NCBI RefSeq assembly: GCF_900107235.1
Contig: NZ_FNPF01000003.1
Coordinates: forward strand, 186,001-250,000
Direction: 5' to 3'
DNA: 64,000 bases
Source of the DNA: Citreimonas salinaria
GTDB taxonomy: Bacteria; Pseudomonadota; Alphaproteobacteria; Rhodobacterales; Rhodobacteraceae
Below, in pieces: positions 16,170-25,501 of the stretch; position 1 is the first letter of the stretch; every line of letters starts with the position of its first letter. The translations under genes were made by a program, and so were the position numbers. The notes under the pieces were generated by a model. The model saw nothing but the letters and a program-made list of their open reading frames with translations. It searched no databases and had not been told where the DNA came from.

Positions 16170-18347
16170 TCAGGACAGCCTCAGCCCGCTGCGATAGAGC
16201 GGCAGTTCCCGCACGCGCTTTCCCGTAAGCCGCGCGACGGCGTTCAGGACCGCGGGCGTCGCCACGAAGATCGTCGGTTCCCCGACGCCCCCCCAGAATC
16301 CGCCCGAGGGGATGATGTGCTTCTCGACATCCGGCATCTCCCACATGGAGACGATGGGATAGGTATCGAAGTTCTCCTCCTGCACCCGCCCGTCTTGCAT
16401 CGTGATCTCGCTCATCATCGAGGCCGAAAGGCCCATCGCGAACGAACCCTCGATCTGCGCCTCGACCTGCTGGGGATTGACCACGTGGCCCGGATCGGTC
16501 GCCGCGACGATGCGATGGATCTTCACCGCGTCGTTTTCGACCGACACCTCGGCCGCGGCCGCAACGTAGGACCCGTAGCCCATGTGCTGGCAAAGCCCGA
16601 AGGCGCGGCCCTCGGGGGCGCCGTTCTCCCAACCGATCCCCTCGGCCACCTTGTTCAGCACGGCGAGGTGCTTGGGATGGTCCTGCATCAACGCGCGCCG
16701 GAACTCGAGCGGATCGCGATCCGCGGCGAGGGCAAGCTCGTCGATGAAGCTTTCGAGGTAGAACGAGTTCTGGTTGTTGTTCACGCCGCGCCAGAAGCCG
16801 GGCCGCAAGGGCGGATTGCGCATCGCGTGGTCGATCAGCAGGTTGGGAATCGTGTAGCCAAGCTGCCCTTCCTGACCGTCGGCCTGAAGGCCCTGGAACA
16901 CCAGCGGGTCCTTGCCGTCCTCCAGCGCGAAGGGCATCAGCCCGGCAAAGATCGACTGCCCCGAGATCCGCATGTGCATCCCGGTCAGGTTCCCGTCGGC
17001 GTCCAGTCCGCCGCGGAAGCGGGCCTTGGTCGCGGGGTGGTAGGCGCCGTGGGTCATGTCCTCTTCACGGGACCAGATGACCTTTACCGCCGTGCCCTTC
17101 ATCTGCATCGCGATCTTCACCCCGATGGTCGTGTAGTCGGTGGAGGACGCGCCCCGCCGTCCAAAGCCGCCGCCGAGGTTCATCCGGTGGATGTCGCATT
17201 GCGGAATCTCCAGCCCGGACGCTTCCGAGGCCGCGGCAAGATCGGATTCCGCGTTCTGGGTCGACGTCCAGACCGTGCAGCTGTCGTCGGTGACAAGCGC
17301 CGTGGCGTTCATCGGCTCCATCGTGACGTGGTGCTGCCAAGGATAGGAATAGGTGGCCTCGACCACCTGTGCCGCTTTCCCGAGAGCTTCGGCGACGTCG
17401 CCCGCCTCGTTGCCGATGAACGCCTCCTCCGCCGTGAGGCCTTCGGTCAGCATCGCCTCGAGGTCCTCGGTCCCGAACGATGCGTTCTCCTCGGGGAAGT
17501 CCCACTCGATCTCCAGCGCGTCGAGCGCCTTCTTCGCCCGCCACCACGTGTCGGCGACCACGGCAACGGTCGAGTCGTCCACCTGCAGCACACGCTGGAC
17601 GCCGGGCATGCCCTCGACCGAAGACGCGTCAAAGCCTGCCACCGTGCCGCCCTGGACCGGGGTCTGGCGGATCGCGGCGTTGACCATCCCGTCGACCTTG
17701 AAGTCGATGGAAAAGACGCGGCTGCCATCGGTCTTGTCGGCCGTGTCGAGCCGAAGCAGCGATTTGCCGGCGATCGTCCACTCGGACGGGTCCTTCAGCG
17801 TCACGCTCTCGGGAACGTCGAGTCGGGCGGCATCCTCGGCCACGTCGCCATAGGTCAGCGTCTCGCCGCCGGGGCCCGTGATCACGCCCCGCTCGACGGA
17901 AAACTCGCCCGGATCGACGTTCCAGCGGTTCGCGGCGGCCTGAAGCAGCATCGCCCGCGCCGCTGCGCCGCCCTGCCGGACCATTTCCTGGCTGGTGCGG
18001 ATGCCCTGGCTGCCGAAGGTGCCGAAGGATCCCCAGACCCGTTCGCGCGCGACGTTCTCGCCCGGCGTCGGGTAGGACCAGCTGACGGTGTCCCAATCGG
18101 CGTCCATCTCTTCGGCCACGAGCTGCACGAGGCCGGTCAGCGTCCCCTGCCCCATCTCGATCTTCGCCACGCGGACGATGACGGTGTTGTCCGGCTGGAC
18201 GACGACCCAGGCGTTGATCTCGGGCTGGGCCAGCTTGTCGAGCTGCTCGGCGCCCGCGCCGAGCGGAAAACCGAGGGCCAGCCCCCCGGTGGTCGCGGCC
18301 GCAGAGGCGAGGAAGCCCCGGCGCGACAATGTGAAGTGTTCGGTCAT
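16170..18347 (-). CDS. Tat-exported molybdenum hydroxylase large subunit (isoquinoline 1-oxidoreductase-like)
   Basis: A 725-residue molybdopterin-binding protein of the xanthine oxidase family, IorB-like subgroup. A Tat leader (SRRGFLASAAATTGG) directs it to the periplasm, as in other members. Visible: EMGQGTLTGLVQLVAEEM, the cofactor contact region GSFGTFGSQGIRTS, LGGGFGRRG, and the active-site glutamate in GGVGEPTIFV near the C-terminus. Such enzymes hydroxylate aldehydes or N-heterocycles and give electrons to a 2Fe-2S partner and then cytochromes. Its partner is encoded just upstream. The unusual point is its place at the head of a Sox-like operon with cytochromes and a flavocytochrome, which suggests electron delivery to the same periplasmic pool; the substrate is unknown. 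Confidence 0.87.
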   Translation of the reverse strand: MTEHFTLSRRGFLASAAATTGGLALGFPLGAGAEQLDKLAQPEINAWVVVQPDNTVIVRVAKIEMGQGTLTGLVQLVAEEMDADWDTVSWSYPTPGENVARERVWGSFGTFGSQGIRTSQEMVRQGGAAARAMLLQAAANRWNVDPGEFSVERGVITGPGGETLTYGDVAEDAARLDVPESVTLKDPSEWTIAGKSLLRLDTADKTDGSRVFSIDFKVDGMVNAAIRQTPVQGGTVAGFDASSVEGMPGVQRVLQVDDSTVAVVADTWWRAKKALDALEIEWDFPEENASFGTEDLEAMLTEGLTAEEAFIGNEAGDVAEALGKAAQVVEATYSYPWQHHVTMEPMNATALVTDDSCTVWTSTQNAESDLAAASEASGLEIPQCDIHRMNLGGGFGRRGASSTDYTTIGVKIAMQMKGTAVKVIWSREEDMTHGAYHPATKARFRGGLDADGNLTGMHMRISGQSIFAGLMPFALEDGKDPLVFQGLQADGQEGQLGYTIPNLLIDHAMRNPPLRPGFWRGVNNNQNSFYLESFIDELALAADRDPLEFRRALMQDHPKHLAVLNKVAEGIGWENGAPEGRAFGLCQHMGYGSYVAAAAEVSVENDAVKIHRIVAATDPGHVVNPQQVEAQIEGSFAMGLSASMMSEITMQDGRVQEENFDTYPIVSMWEMPDVEKHIIPSGGFWGGVGEPTIFVATPAVLNAVARLTGKRVRELPLYRSGLRLS

Positions 18348-18361
18348 ACTCGCTCTCCCTT

Positions 18362-18814
18362 TCACGACAGCTCGGAGGCGCGCTTGATGCCCGCGCGGAT
18401 CCGGTTGTAGGTGCCGCAGCGGCAGAGGTTCGACATGCTGGCGCGAATGTCCTCGTCCGTCGGTTCGGGCACGTCCCGCAGAAGCGCGGCCGCCGCCATG
18501 ATCTGGCCGGACTGGCAATAGCCGCATTGGGGCACGTCGAGCTCGATCCAGGCCTGCTGGATCGGGTGCGACCGGTCGGGCGACAGGCCCTCGATCGTGG
18601 TGATCTCTTCGCCCTCGCGGATGTCCTGAAGCTGGATCTGGCAGGATCGCATGGGCTGTCCGTCGATCTGGACGGTGCAGGCGCCACAGGCCGCGATGCC
18701 GCAGCCGTATTTCGTGCCGGTCAGCCCGAGTTGCTCGCGCAGGACCCAGAGAAGCGGCGTATCCGGCTCTGCGTCCACCTCGTGGCGGGTTCCGTTGACG
18801 GTAAGTGCTGGCAT
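18362..18814 (-). CDS. 2Fe-2S subunit of the molybdenum hydroxylase (IorA-like)
   Basis: A 150-residue protein with two iron-sulfur domains. The plant-ferredoxin type cluster is bound by [12 protein letters not shown] plus a later cysteine, and the helical domain carries CGYCQSGQI and CRCGTYNRI, the two-cluster signature of the xanthine oxidase family small subunit. It ends 14 bases before the large subunit start. It has no signal peptide, as expected if it is carried out by the Tat-tagged large subunit. It is the first gene of the eight-gene operon ending at soxA (12660). Confidence 0.93.
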   Translation of the reverse strand: MPALTVNGTRHEVDAEPDTPLLWVLREQLGLTGTKYGCGIAACGACTVQIDGQPMRSCQIQLQDIREGEEITTIEGLSPDRSHPIQQAWIELDVPQCGYCQSGQIMAAAALLRDVPEPTDEDIRASMSNLCRCGTYNRIRAGIKRASELS

Positions 18815-19112
18815 TGCGTTTCTCCCTCGGTTCGGTACCCACGATGGAGCGTCCGCGGGCGGATTATCCTATCCACGCTACGCCCGAGGGTCGGCTCAAG
18901 GCAACTGCTACTTCCGTCAGGGTTGTAAGTTCCCGCTGGCTTCCAGGCGGCGGCTTCGACCCGGACCCGCCGTTTCGGCGACAGTGTGGCCTGACACACC
19001 AACGCCTCGAATGACTCAGGGAGGCTGGTCGGCTCCGCAGTTGAAGCGACGCCCGGCGCGGGCGAAGTGTCCCCTTTCAGGGAGGGACGCCCAGGAAGCG
19101 TGCGGACGGCGC
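18815..19112. other. Intergenic, leader of the molybdenum/Sox operon
   Basis: About 300 bp between the phospholipase-D-like gene and the first gene of the operon, both on the minus strand. The operon promoter should lie here. The stretch 18850-18930 is less GC-rich than its surroundings, but I cannot define a -35/-10 pair or a clear operator. The short open frames here have no ribosome sites. Confidence 0.4.
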
Positions 19113-20780
19113 TCAGCCGCGCGGCTTGCGCGGCGCCGATGGGCGGAAGGTCCGGTGCGTGATGATGGCGGGCGTCGCCAACGGCTTCCGACGCGAGCGC
19201 CGCCAGATCCGGTGTCCGGCCCAGATCCCGAGGGCCGCCACGCCCGTCGCCAGAAGGATCGTGCCAAGGCCGGCCGCCTCCAGTTGATAGGGTTCGGCGG
19301 CGCGTTTGGCGGCATGCTTGACGCGGTCCTTCCGGCGGACGCGGTTGCGCGGCCAGTACCGCGGATCGAAAATGCGGGAATCCGCCAGCACGCGCTCCAG
19401 CGGATCGAGCGGTTGCGACTCGATCGGATGCAGGCCTCGGCCCTCGGGTCTGCGCAGCATGTCAATCGCGGCGACGAGCGAGCCTCGCTCCTGCCAGGCC
19501 GCACGCACCGCGTCCGGACTGCAGCCCAGGTGTTCGGCCAGCAGCGAGAGCGTGAAGTTCCGGATCAGGGCGCGTTCCGCCTCCAACGTGGCCTCGATGG
19601 CGATGTCGGCTTCGGTGTCGAAACCCATCGAGCGGTTGTCGATGTTGCTCGACCCGATCTTCAGAAGGCGATCGTCGACGACGAAGATCTTGGCGTGGAC
19701 GTAGATCGGCGTCCCCTCGCCGTTCACCGGGTGGAAGATCGAAAAGCGCCCGCCGCCACCGCGCTCGTCGGCCTCCCGCAGACGCTCCATCATGCGCGAG
19801 CGGACGGAATGCATCGCCTCGTCCTCCAGGAAGCTCTGCGCCGATTGCGGATTGATGATCACGATCTCCGGCCCGCCCGGTTCCGCAAGCCGCGCCTCCA
19901 TCGCTTCGCACAGCGAGCCGGCGGCGAGATACTGGCTTTCGACGTAGATCGTGCGGCGGGCGGCCCGGATGGCGGCGAGGTAGAGTTGCTCGATCTCGTC
20001 CACCAGCTCCTCGCGGTGGTAGCGCGGCTCGGTGCGGGCGATGCCGATGTCGACGTCGCGGATGTCCGGCGCCAGATCATCCGGCCACAGCGGACGTCCG
20101 ACCCCTTGCGGAACGGGCAGTTCGTCGCCGGTGGCCGAAAGCCAGCGCTTCCGCGCCAGATCGCCCAAGGCTTCGGCGATCGGTCCCTCGAGCGCGGTGG
20201 TGACATCGTGCCAGGGCTGGTGCAACGAGCCGTCCGGGTCGGTCCGGCGGTCGTCGTCCGGCGAGTGGTTGCGCGTATCCCAGCGCCCCGTCGTCACGTC
20301 GATCCCGCCGCAGAAGGCCAAACGATCGTCGATCACCACGATCTTCTGGTGATGGCAGGCGCCCGCGGGATGGTGGCTGTCGAGCGCGAAGTGGATGCGT
20401 TCGGAGGCCATCTTGAGTCTCAGCGTTTCCCAAGCCTGCGTCGCGATCTCGGCAATCATCGCGGCGTCCCACTTGAGGATATGCAGGCGCAACTCGGGGC
20501 GGCGCTCGACCAGTGCCTCGAGGAACTTCCCGAGCCGGTTGGGCCAGCCGTCGGGCGCGTTGCCGTCCTCGTCGCTGCGGCCCGGCACCATCTCGATGCG
20601 CAGGTCGAAATCCCACCCGATCAGGTAGGCCGTCTCCTCGGCGCTGGTCAGGGCCGAACGGAGGTGCACGAAGTAATCGGCCGCGTCGACGATCAGCGCG
20701 GCCCGTCTGGCATGCGCGATCCGCCAGCAGGTCTCGCCCGGTCGAAGCAGGGTGTCGGTCTCGTCAGTCGTCGTCGGCAT
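19113..20780 (-). CDS. Phospholipase D / cardiolipin synthase-like protein with C-terminal membrane helix
   Basis: A 555-residue protein with both HxKx4D catalytic motifs: HHQKIVVIDDRLAFCGGID near residue 145 and HAKIFVVDDRLLKIGSSN near residue 365, each followed by the usual glycine/serine. A hydrophobic segment (LGTILLATGVAALGIWAG) near residue 515 precedes a basic tail, so the enzyme is probably membrane-attached. It is paralogous to the protein at 59287, which shares the LLRPGETCWRI-type N-terminus and the GRWDTR block but lacks the membrane tail. The upstream extension of the frame to 21044 runs antisense to the nitroreductase and is rejected. Likely acts on phospholipid headgroups; exact substrate unknown. 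Confidence 0.85.
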   Translation of the reverse strand: MPTTTDETDTLLRPGETCWRIAHARRAALIVDAADYFVHLRSALTSAEETAYLIGWDFDLRIEMVPGRSDEDGNAPDGWPNRLGKFLEALVERRPELRLHILKWDAAMIAEIATQAWETLRLKMASERIHFALDSHHPAGACHHQKIVVIDDRLAFCGGIDVTTGRWDTRNHSPDDDRRTDPDGSLHQPWHDVTTALEGPIAEALGDLARKRWLSATGDELPVPQGVGRPLWPDDLAPDIRDVDIGIARTEPRYHREELVDEIEQLYLAAIRAARRTIYVESQYLAAGSLCEAMEARLAEPGGPEIVIINPQSAQSFLEDEAMHSVRSRMMERLREADERGGGGRFSIFHPVNGEGTPIYVHAKIFVVDDRLLKIGSSNIDNRSMGFDTEADIAIEATLEAERALIRNFTLSLLAEHLGCSPDAVRAAWQERGSLVAAIDMLRRPEGRGLHPIESQPLDPLERVLADSRIFDPRYWPRNRVRRKDRVKHAAKRAAEPYQLEAAGLGTILLATGVAALGIWAGHRIWRRSRRKPLATPAIITHRTFRPSAPRKPRG

Positions 20781-21033
20781 GGCTGTCCCCCGGCGTCTAC
20801 CAGACCGGCTGTTCCGATCGCCGGTCCTGAAACCAACGGCGGCGGCGCGAATTCGATCCCGGAAGCGAGGATGACCGGCCGCGCCGGAGAGCCTGGAGCC
20901 TTGGCCGCGCTGCCGACCCCTTCGGCTGGTCCGACCATCACCCGGACCTTGCGAGCCAGGGAGGAGGATGCTTTGTTGCCGCCTGCAGATCCGCCGGCGC
21001 GGCGACGGCGGGCGCGGCTCGAAAGGACAACGG

Positions 21034-21744
21034 ATGTATCGCAAGGGTGAAGCCAGCTACGAACCGCTGCCCCTCCCGGACAAGGTCCAGCTGGCGGAGG
21101 CCGACGCCCTCGCGGCCGCCGAAGCGTTTCGCGACTACATGCGCAAGCGCCACTCGGTCCGGCATTACGACACGCGCCCCGTTCCCGAGGCGGTCATCAC
21201 CGCCTGCATCGAGGCAGCAGCCACCGCGCCTTCGGGGGCGAACCACCAGCCCTGGCACTTCGTCGCGATTTCCGATCCGGATATGAAGGCACGCATCCGT
21301 GCCTCCGCCGAGGAGGAGGAAAAGGACTTCTACGCCGGTGGCGGCGGTGACGAATGGCTGTCCGCCCTGGAGCCGATCGGGACCGGGGCCAGCAAGCCGC
21401 ACCTGACCGACGCCCCCTGGCTGATCGTCGTGTTCGCCCAGCGCTATGGCGTCACGCAGGACGGCTCCCGTTACAAGAACTATTACGTCCCCGAAAGCGT
21501 CGGCATCGCCACCGGGTTCCTGATCGCGGCGCTGCATCATGCGGGGCTCGTCTGCCTGGAGCACACGCCGAATCCGATGAAGTTCCTGCCCGAACTCTGC
21601 GGCAGACCGGCGCACGAGAAGGCGGTGATGATCCTTCCGGTGGGATACCCTGCCCCTGACGCAACCGTTCCGGCCGTCGCAAAGCGAAAGAAGCCCCGGC
21701 ACGACGTCCTGACGGTGATCCGCGCAACCGAAAAACCTGCTTGA
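21034..21744 (+). CDS. Nitroreductase-family flavoprotein
   Basis: A 236-residue nitroreductase. It has the FMN-binding [15 protein letters not shown] block, [33 protein letters not shown] and the C-terminal [11 protein letters not shown]. The ribosome site AAAGGA precedes the ATG at 21034 by seven bases; an earlier ATG at 20968 would add 22 arginine/cysteine residues unlike the family. The conserved HTPNPMKFL region suggests the subgroup similar to iodotyrosine deiodinase/BluB-like nitroreductases, but the substrate cannot be assigned. It diverges from the phospholipase-D gene with about 250 bp between. Confidence 0.88.
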   Translation: MYRKGEASYEPLPLPDKVQLAEADALAAAEAFRDYMRKRHSVRHYDTRPVPEAVITACIEAAATAPSGANHQPWHFVAISDPDMKARIRASAEEEEKDFYAGGGGDEWLSALEPIGTGASKPHLTDAPWLIVVFAQRYGVTQDGSRYKNYYVPESVGIATGFLIAALHHAGLVCLEHTPNPMKFLPELCGRPAHEKAVMILPVGYPAPDATVPAVAKRKKPRHDVLTVIRATEKPA

Positions 21745-21791
21745 GGGGCCGAACGGGCGCGCTTTGCCTCTGCCGTTCTGGAGGCGCGACC

Positions 21792-22169
21792 ATGGTGGTC
21801 CGAGCCGGCAACCGTGCGAACAACTTCCAAGCTCGCCGGACGGCGCGTTCGCTGGCGCTCGGCCGGCTGGCGTTCTCGAACAGCGTGGGCGGCATCGCGG
21901 CGCAGACGCTGTTCCTGGCCGTCGCCGATATGTTCTACCGCAAGAACGATCTCGAACACGCCGCGGCCTACCGCGGCGGGTCGCTTTACCATGCGGTGGG
22001 CGATGCCGGTTTCTAATGGATCGCGACCGCGCTCGTGATGACGCGCTTCCTGATCGGCGGCCTGATCATGCGGCAAAGGCAGGGGCCCGGGAAGATCGGC
22101 GCGGAGAGCATGCTTCTGCCGGGGATCTACGCGACAGCGGTCGCCATTCAGTTTCTTTTGGGATCGTGA
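21792..22169 (+). pseudogene. Remnant of a sodium/calcium antiporter gene with in-frame stop
   Basis: The frame starting at 21792 (GGAGG eight bases upstream) reads [38 protein letters not shown], which I recognise from sodium:calcium antiporter-like membrane proteins of several hundred residues. A TAA at 22014-22016 interrupts it after 74 codons. The same frame then continues as WIATALVMTRFLIGG and GPGKIGAESMLLPGIY up to a TGA at 22167-22169, again like the family. Most of the N-terminal half and the middle of the protein are missing. I therefore read it as a decayed, internally deleted gene rather than a functional 74-residue protein, although the intact ribosome site leaves expression of the short piece possible. 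Confidence 0.6.
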
Positions 22170-22311
22170 AGCGCCTCCATCGGCGCTCTTCGATGGCCGG
22201 CGGCACGATGCGGAGTGCGCGCTGCAGAATGCCGCGGAGGGAACGAGGTGGCGCCGGACCATCGCGGACCTCCGTTCCGTTGCCTCCTGCGCGCCCTCGC
22301 ACGACGCCGTG

Positions 22312-24198
22312 TCAGGCCGCGGGCATGCCCTTGGGCCGCATCAGCCGTTTCTGCGCGGCGATACGGAAGGGCGCGTTGGGCGCACCGTAACCCGCATAGC
22401 CGCCGCGCCGCTCGACGATCTCCAGGAACAGCCCGGCGTGGAAGGGGCGCGAATACAATTGGAAGAAGGCGCCGGCGGCGTCCTCGTCATAGAGGATGTT
22501 TGCGCCGCGCAGGCTGTCCAGCAGGTCGGGGGCCAAGTCGAAGCGCGCGGCGAGGTCGTCGTAGTAGTTCGCCGGGATTGGCAGCGGGTCGAAGCCCAGC
22601 CCGCGCAACGCCTTGGCTGTCGCGAAGATGTCGTCGGTGGCGAAGGCGATGTGCTGGACCGCGGCGCCGAGGTTTTCGACGAGGAAACCGCCAGCCAGGG
22701 TGCGGTGGCTCTCGGCGCCGTTGAGGGTCAGGCGCAGCGCGCCATCGGAGGCGGCCAGCGCCTGGCTGCGCACCAGCCCGTCCGGGTCGATCACGTCGAC
22801 CATCGGCGCCTTGTCCATCGCCAGCAGGGTGGTCCAGAACAGCGACCACGACAGCATCTCGTCGTAGTTCATGGTCTGGGCAATGTGGTCGATGGCGTTT
22901 AGACCGGCATCCACGGTCGCGGCGGCTTCGGTCTCGAATTCGACCTGCCAGACGTCGTCCAGCCCCGAGGCGGTGTCGAGGAAATGCAGCACCGAGCCGC
23001 GCAGGCCGCGGATCGCGGGAATGTCGAGTTCTCCCGGGCCCAGCGGCTGGTGGAAGGGTTCGGCGCCCAGCGCAGTCGCGCGGGCCAAGGCGCCGGAAGC
23101 GTCGCCGACCGAGATGCCCAGATCGCAGACCGACGTGCCGCGCGCGTTGAAGGCGGCGCCGGCATGGCCCGTGGTTTCGGCATTCAGGACGATGCGGATG
23201 TCGCCCTGCTGCCACAGCGTCAGCCGCTTGGCGATGTGGCGTCCGCGGCGGGTGAAACCGAGGGAAGACAGCAGCGCCTCCAGCTGGGCCTGCTCCTCGC
23301 CGCGGGTGGCGAATTCGACGAAGGACACGCCGCGCACCTCGGCGCGGGCGGGGAAGTCGGGCAGGTCGACGCTGGTCTCGGGCTCGGCCCGGCGGACATC
23401 GTCGGCCAGCGCGATCAGCGAGCGGTAGCCATCGCGCGCCACGGTCAACGGGCTGCCGCCGCGGAACTGGTCGTTGAAGATCTCGAGGCTTGCCGGCCCC
23501 GCATAACCCGTCGCCGCGACCGCGCGCATGAAGCCCGTGACGTCCAGATCACCCTCGCCCGGCATATTGCGGAAGTGGCGCGACCAATAGAGCAGGTCCA
23601 TCTCGATCAGCGGCGCGTCGGCCAGCTGCACGAAGAAGATCCGGTCGCCGGGGATCGAGCGGATCGTGTCGCTGTCGATCTTGCGCGCCAGCGAGTGGAA
23701 GCTGTCGAGGATCAGGCCCACCGATCGATGATCGGCGCGGCGCACCACCTCCCAGGCGTCGCGGTGGTCATGGATGTGGCGCCCCCACGCCAGCGCCTCG
23801 AAGCCCACGCGCAGGCCGCGCGCGCCGGCACGCTCGCCCAGCTCGGCGAAATCGTCGGCGGCGCGGTCGATTCCGCCCAACGAGGCGGGATGTACCGAAG
23901 AGCAGACCAGCACCAGGTCGGTGCCCAGTTCCTGCATCAGGTCGAACTTGCGCTCGGCCCGGTCGAAGGCCTTGCGGCGCAGGTCGCCGGGCAGCCCCTC
24001 GAAGTCGCGGAAAGGCTGGAACAGCGTGATCTCCAGCCCACGCTCGCGGATCATGGCTCCGACTTCGCGCGGCGGGCCGTCATGGGCGATGAAATCCTGC
24101 TCGAAGATCTCGATCCCGTCGAATCCCGCCTTCGCGATGGCATCGAGTTTTTCGGGCAGGCTGCCCGAGATCGAGACGGTGGCGATCGAGGTTTTCAT
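22312..24198 (-). CDS. quiC: 3-dehydroshikimate dehydratase (sugar-isomerase/HPPD-like fusion)
   Basis: A 628-residue two-domain protein. Residues 1-280 are a TIM-barrel of the xylose-isomerase-like type (FDGIEIFEQDFIAHD, GFEALAWGRHIHDH, LILDSFHSLA, VQLADAPLIEMD, GPASLEIFND with metal-binding Glu/Asp/His residues). The C-terminal half resembles 4-hydroxyphenylpyruvate dioxygenase (VDVIDPDGLVRSQ, AAVQHIAFATDDIFA, LQLYSRPF-type end). Such fusions are catabolic 3-dehydroshikimate dehydratases that give protocatechuate. The flanking TRAP transporter and shikimate dehydrogenase support use of shikimate or quinate as carbon source. No protocatechuate cleavage genes are in this window. Confidence 0.88.
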   Translation of the reverse strand: MKTSIATVSISGSLPEKLDAIAKAGFDGIEIFEQDFIAHDGPPREVGAMIRERGLEITLFQPFRDFEGLPGDLRRKAFDRAERKFDLMQELGTDLVLVCSSVHPASLGGIDRAADDFAELGERAGARGLRVGFEALAWGRHIHDHRDAWEVVRRADHRSVGLILDSFHSLARKIDSDTIRSIPGDRIFFVQLADAPLIEMDLLYWSRHFRNMPGEGDLDVTGFMRAVAATGYAGPASLEIFNDQFRGGSPLTVARDGYRSLIALADDVRRAEPETSVDLPDFPARAEVRGVSFVEFATRGEEQAQLEALLSSLGFTRRGRHIAKRLTLWQQGDIRIVLNAETTGHAGAAFNARGTSVCDLGISVGDASGALARATALGAEPFHQPLGPGELDIPAIRGLRGSVLHFLDTASGLDDVWQVEFETEAAATVDAGLNAIDHIAQTMNYDEMLSWSLFWTTLLAMDKAPMVDVIDPDGLVRSQALAASDGALRLTLNGAESHRTLAGGFLVENLGAAVQHIAFATDDIFATAKALRGLGFDPLPIPANYYDDLAARFDLAPDLLDSLRGANILYDEDAAGAFFQLYSRPFHAGLFLEIVERRGGYAGYGAPNAPFRIAAQKRLMRPKGMPAA

Positions 24199-24225
24199 GG
24201 CGACATCCGTTTCGAAGAAGGTGCG

Positions 24226-25500
24226 TCAGTAGCCCAGCGCGCTCGGCAGGAAGGTGACGAGATCGGGCACGAAGGTGAGGATCAGCAGGACCGCCACCTC
24301 GACCGCGAAGAAGGGCAGGATCGCGCGCACAAGCCGCGCCATGCCGACCTTGGCGATGTCCTCGGCCACGAAAAGGCACAGGCCCAGCGGCGGCGTGATC
24401 AGCCCGATCATCAGGTTGAAGATGACGATGATGCCGAAATGCACCGGATCGACGCCCAGCGACACGGCGATCGGATGGACGATCGGCACCAGCACCAGCA
24501 TCGCGGCGATGCCTTCGAGGAACAGGCCGACGAACAGGAACAGCACGATCACCGCCAGAAGGAAGGCCACCTGGCTGTCGACGTTACCCAGCACCCAATC
24601 GGTCAGCATGTTGGGCACGCGGTTGTAGGTCAGCAACCAGTTCGCGGCGGCGACGGCGGCGATGATCACGAGGATGACAGCGCTGTCACGCATCGCGCCC
24701 GAGAACAGGCCCGGCAGCGCGCGCCATGTCAGGTTGCGATACACGAGCAATCCCAGCACCAGCGCGTAGGCAACGGCGAAGCTGGCCGCCTCGGTCGGGG
24801 TCACGACCCCCAGCAGGATCGAGCCGACCACGAAGACCGGCATCAGCAGCGGCAGGATGCCGCCCAGCAGCGCGGCGCGGCGCGGGCGGGTCGTCAGGTC
24901 CGGATCCGGGGTGATGTCCGCCTCCTTCACCGTGAGCGCGACGTAGACCGACAGGAACACCGCCAGCAGCAGCCCCGGCACGATGCCGGCCAGGAACAGC
25001 GCCGGTACCGACACGCCCGACACAATCAGCGCATAGATGATCACCGGGATCGACGGCGGGATGATCGGGCCGATGACCGAGGACGCGGCCGTCAGCGCGG
25101 CAGCGAAGGCGCGATCATAGCCATGCTTTTCCATCTCCGGGATGAAGACGCGGCCCAGCGCAGACGTGTCCGCCACGGCCGAGCCCGAAAGCCCGGCGAA
25201 GATCACGCTGGCCCAGATGTTCACCTGCGCAAGCCCGGCGCGGAAGCCGCCGACCAGTGCGTTGGCGAAAGCGATGATGCGCTGCGTGATGCCGCTGGCG
25301 TTCATCACCTCTCCGGCCAGGATGAACAGCGGGATCGCCAGCAACGGGAACGAGTTCAGGCCCTTGAACATCTCGGTCGCGACGATGCGGATGTGGTAGG
25401 GCGCATCGCCCGTGGCCATGAACAGCGACAGCGCCGCGAGGATCGCGAAGGCGATGGGAAGCCCGGCCAGCAGCCCGACGAGAAGGACGATCCATGCCAT
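24226..25500 (-). CDS. dctM: TRAP transporter large permease (DctM)
   Basis: A 424-residue, about twelve-helix permease of the DctM family starting MAWIVLLVGLLAGLPIAFA. Motifs include LFILAGEVMNASGITQR, ANIFAGLSGSAVADT-type text (IFAGLSGSAVADTSALG), GPIIPPSIPVIIYA, and PPLGLCLFVAEDIAKV near the C-terminus. It is one base from the dctQ stop and 27 bp before quiC, so all are one transcript. Inferred substrate is shikimate or quinate, from its neighbours only. Confidence 0.92.
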   Translation of the reverse strand: MAWIVLLVGLLAGLPIAFAILAALSLFMATGDAPYHIRIVATEMFKGLNSFPLLAIPLFILAGEVMNASGITQRIIAFANALVGGFRAGLAQVNIWASVIFAGLSGSAVADTSALGRVFIPEMEKHGYDRAFAAALTAASSVIGPIIPPSIPVIIYALIVSGVSVPALFLAGIVPGLLLAVFLSVYVALTVKEADITPDPDLTTRPRRAALLGGILPLLMPVFVVGSILLGVVTPTEAASFAVAYALVLGLLVYRNLTWRALPGLFSGAMRDSAVILVIIAAVAAANWLLTYNRVPNMLTDWVLGNVDSQVAFLLAVIVLFLFVGLFLEGIAAMLVLVPIVHPIAVSLGVDPVHFGIIVIFNLMIGLITPPLGLCLFVAEDIAKVGMARLVRAILPFFAVEVAVLLILTFVPDLVTFLPSALGY

Positions 25501-25501
25501 C

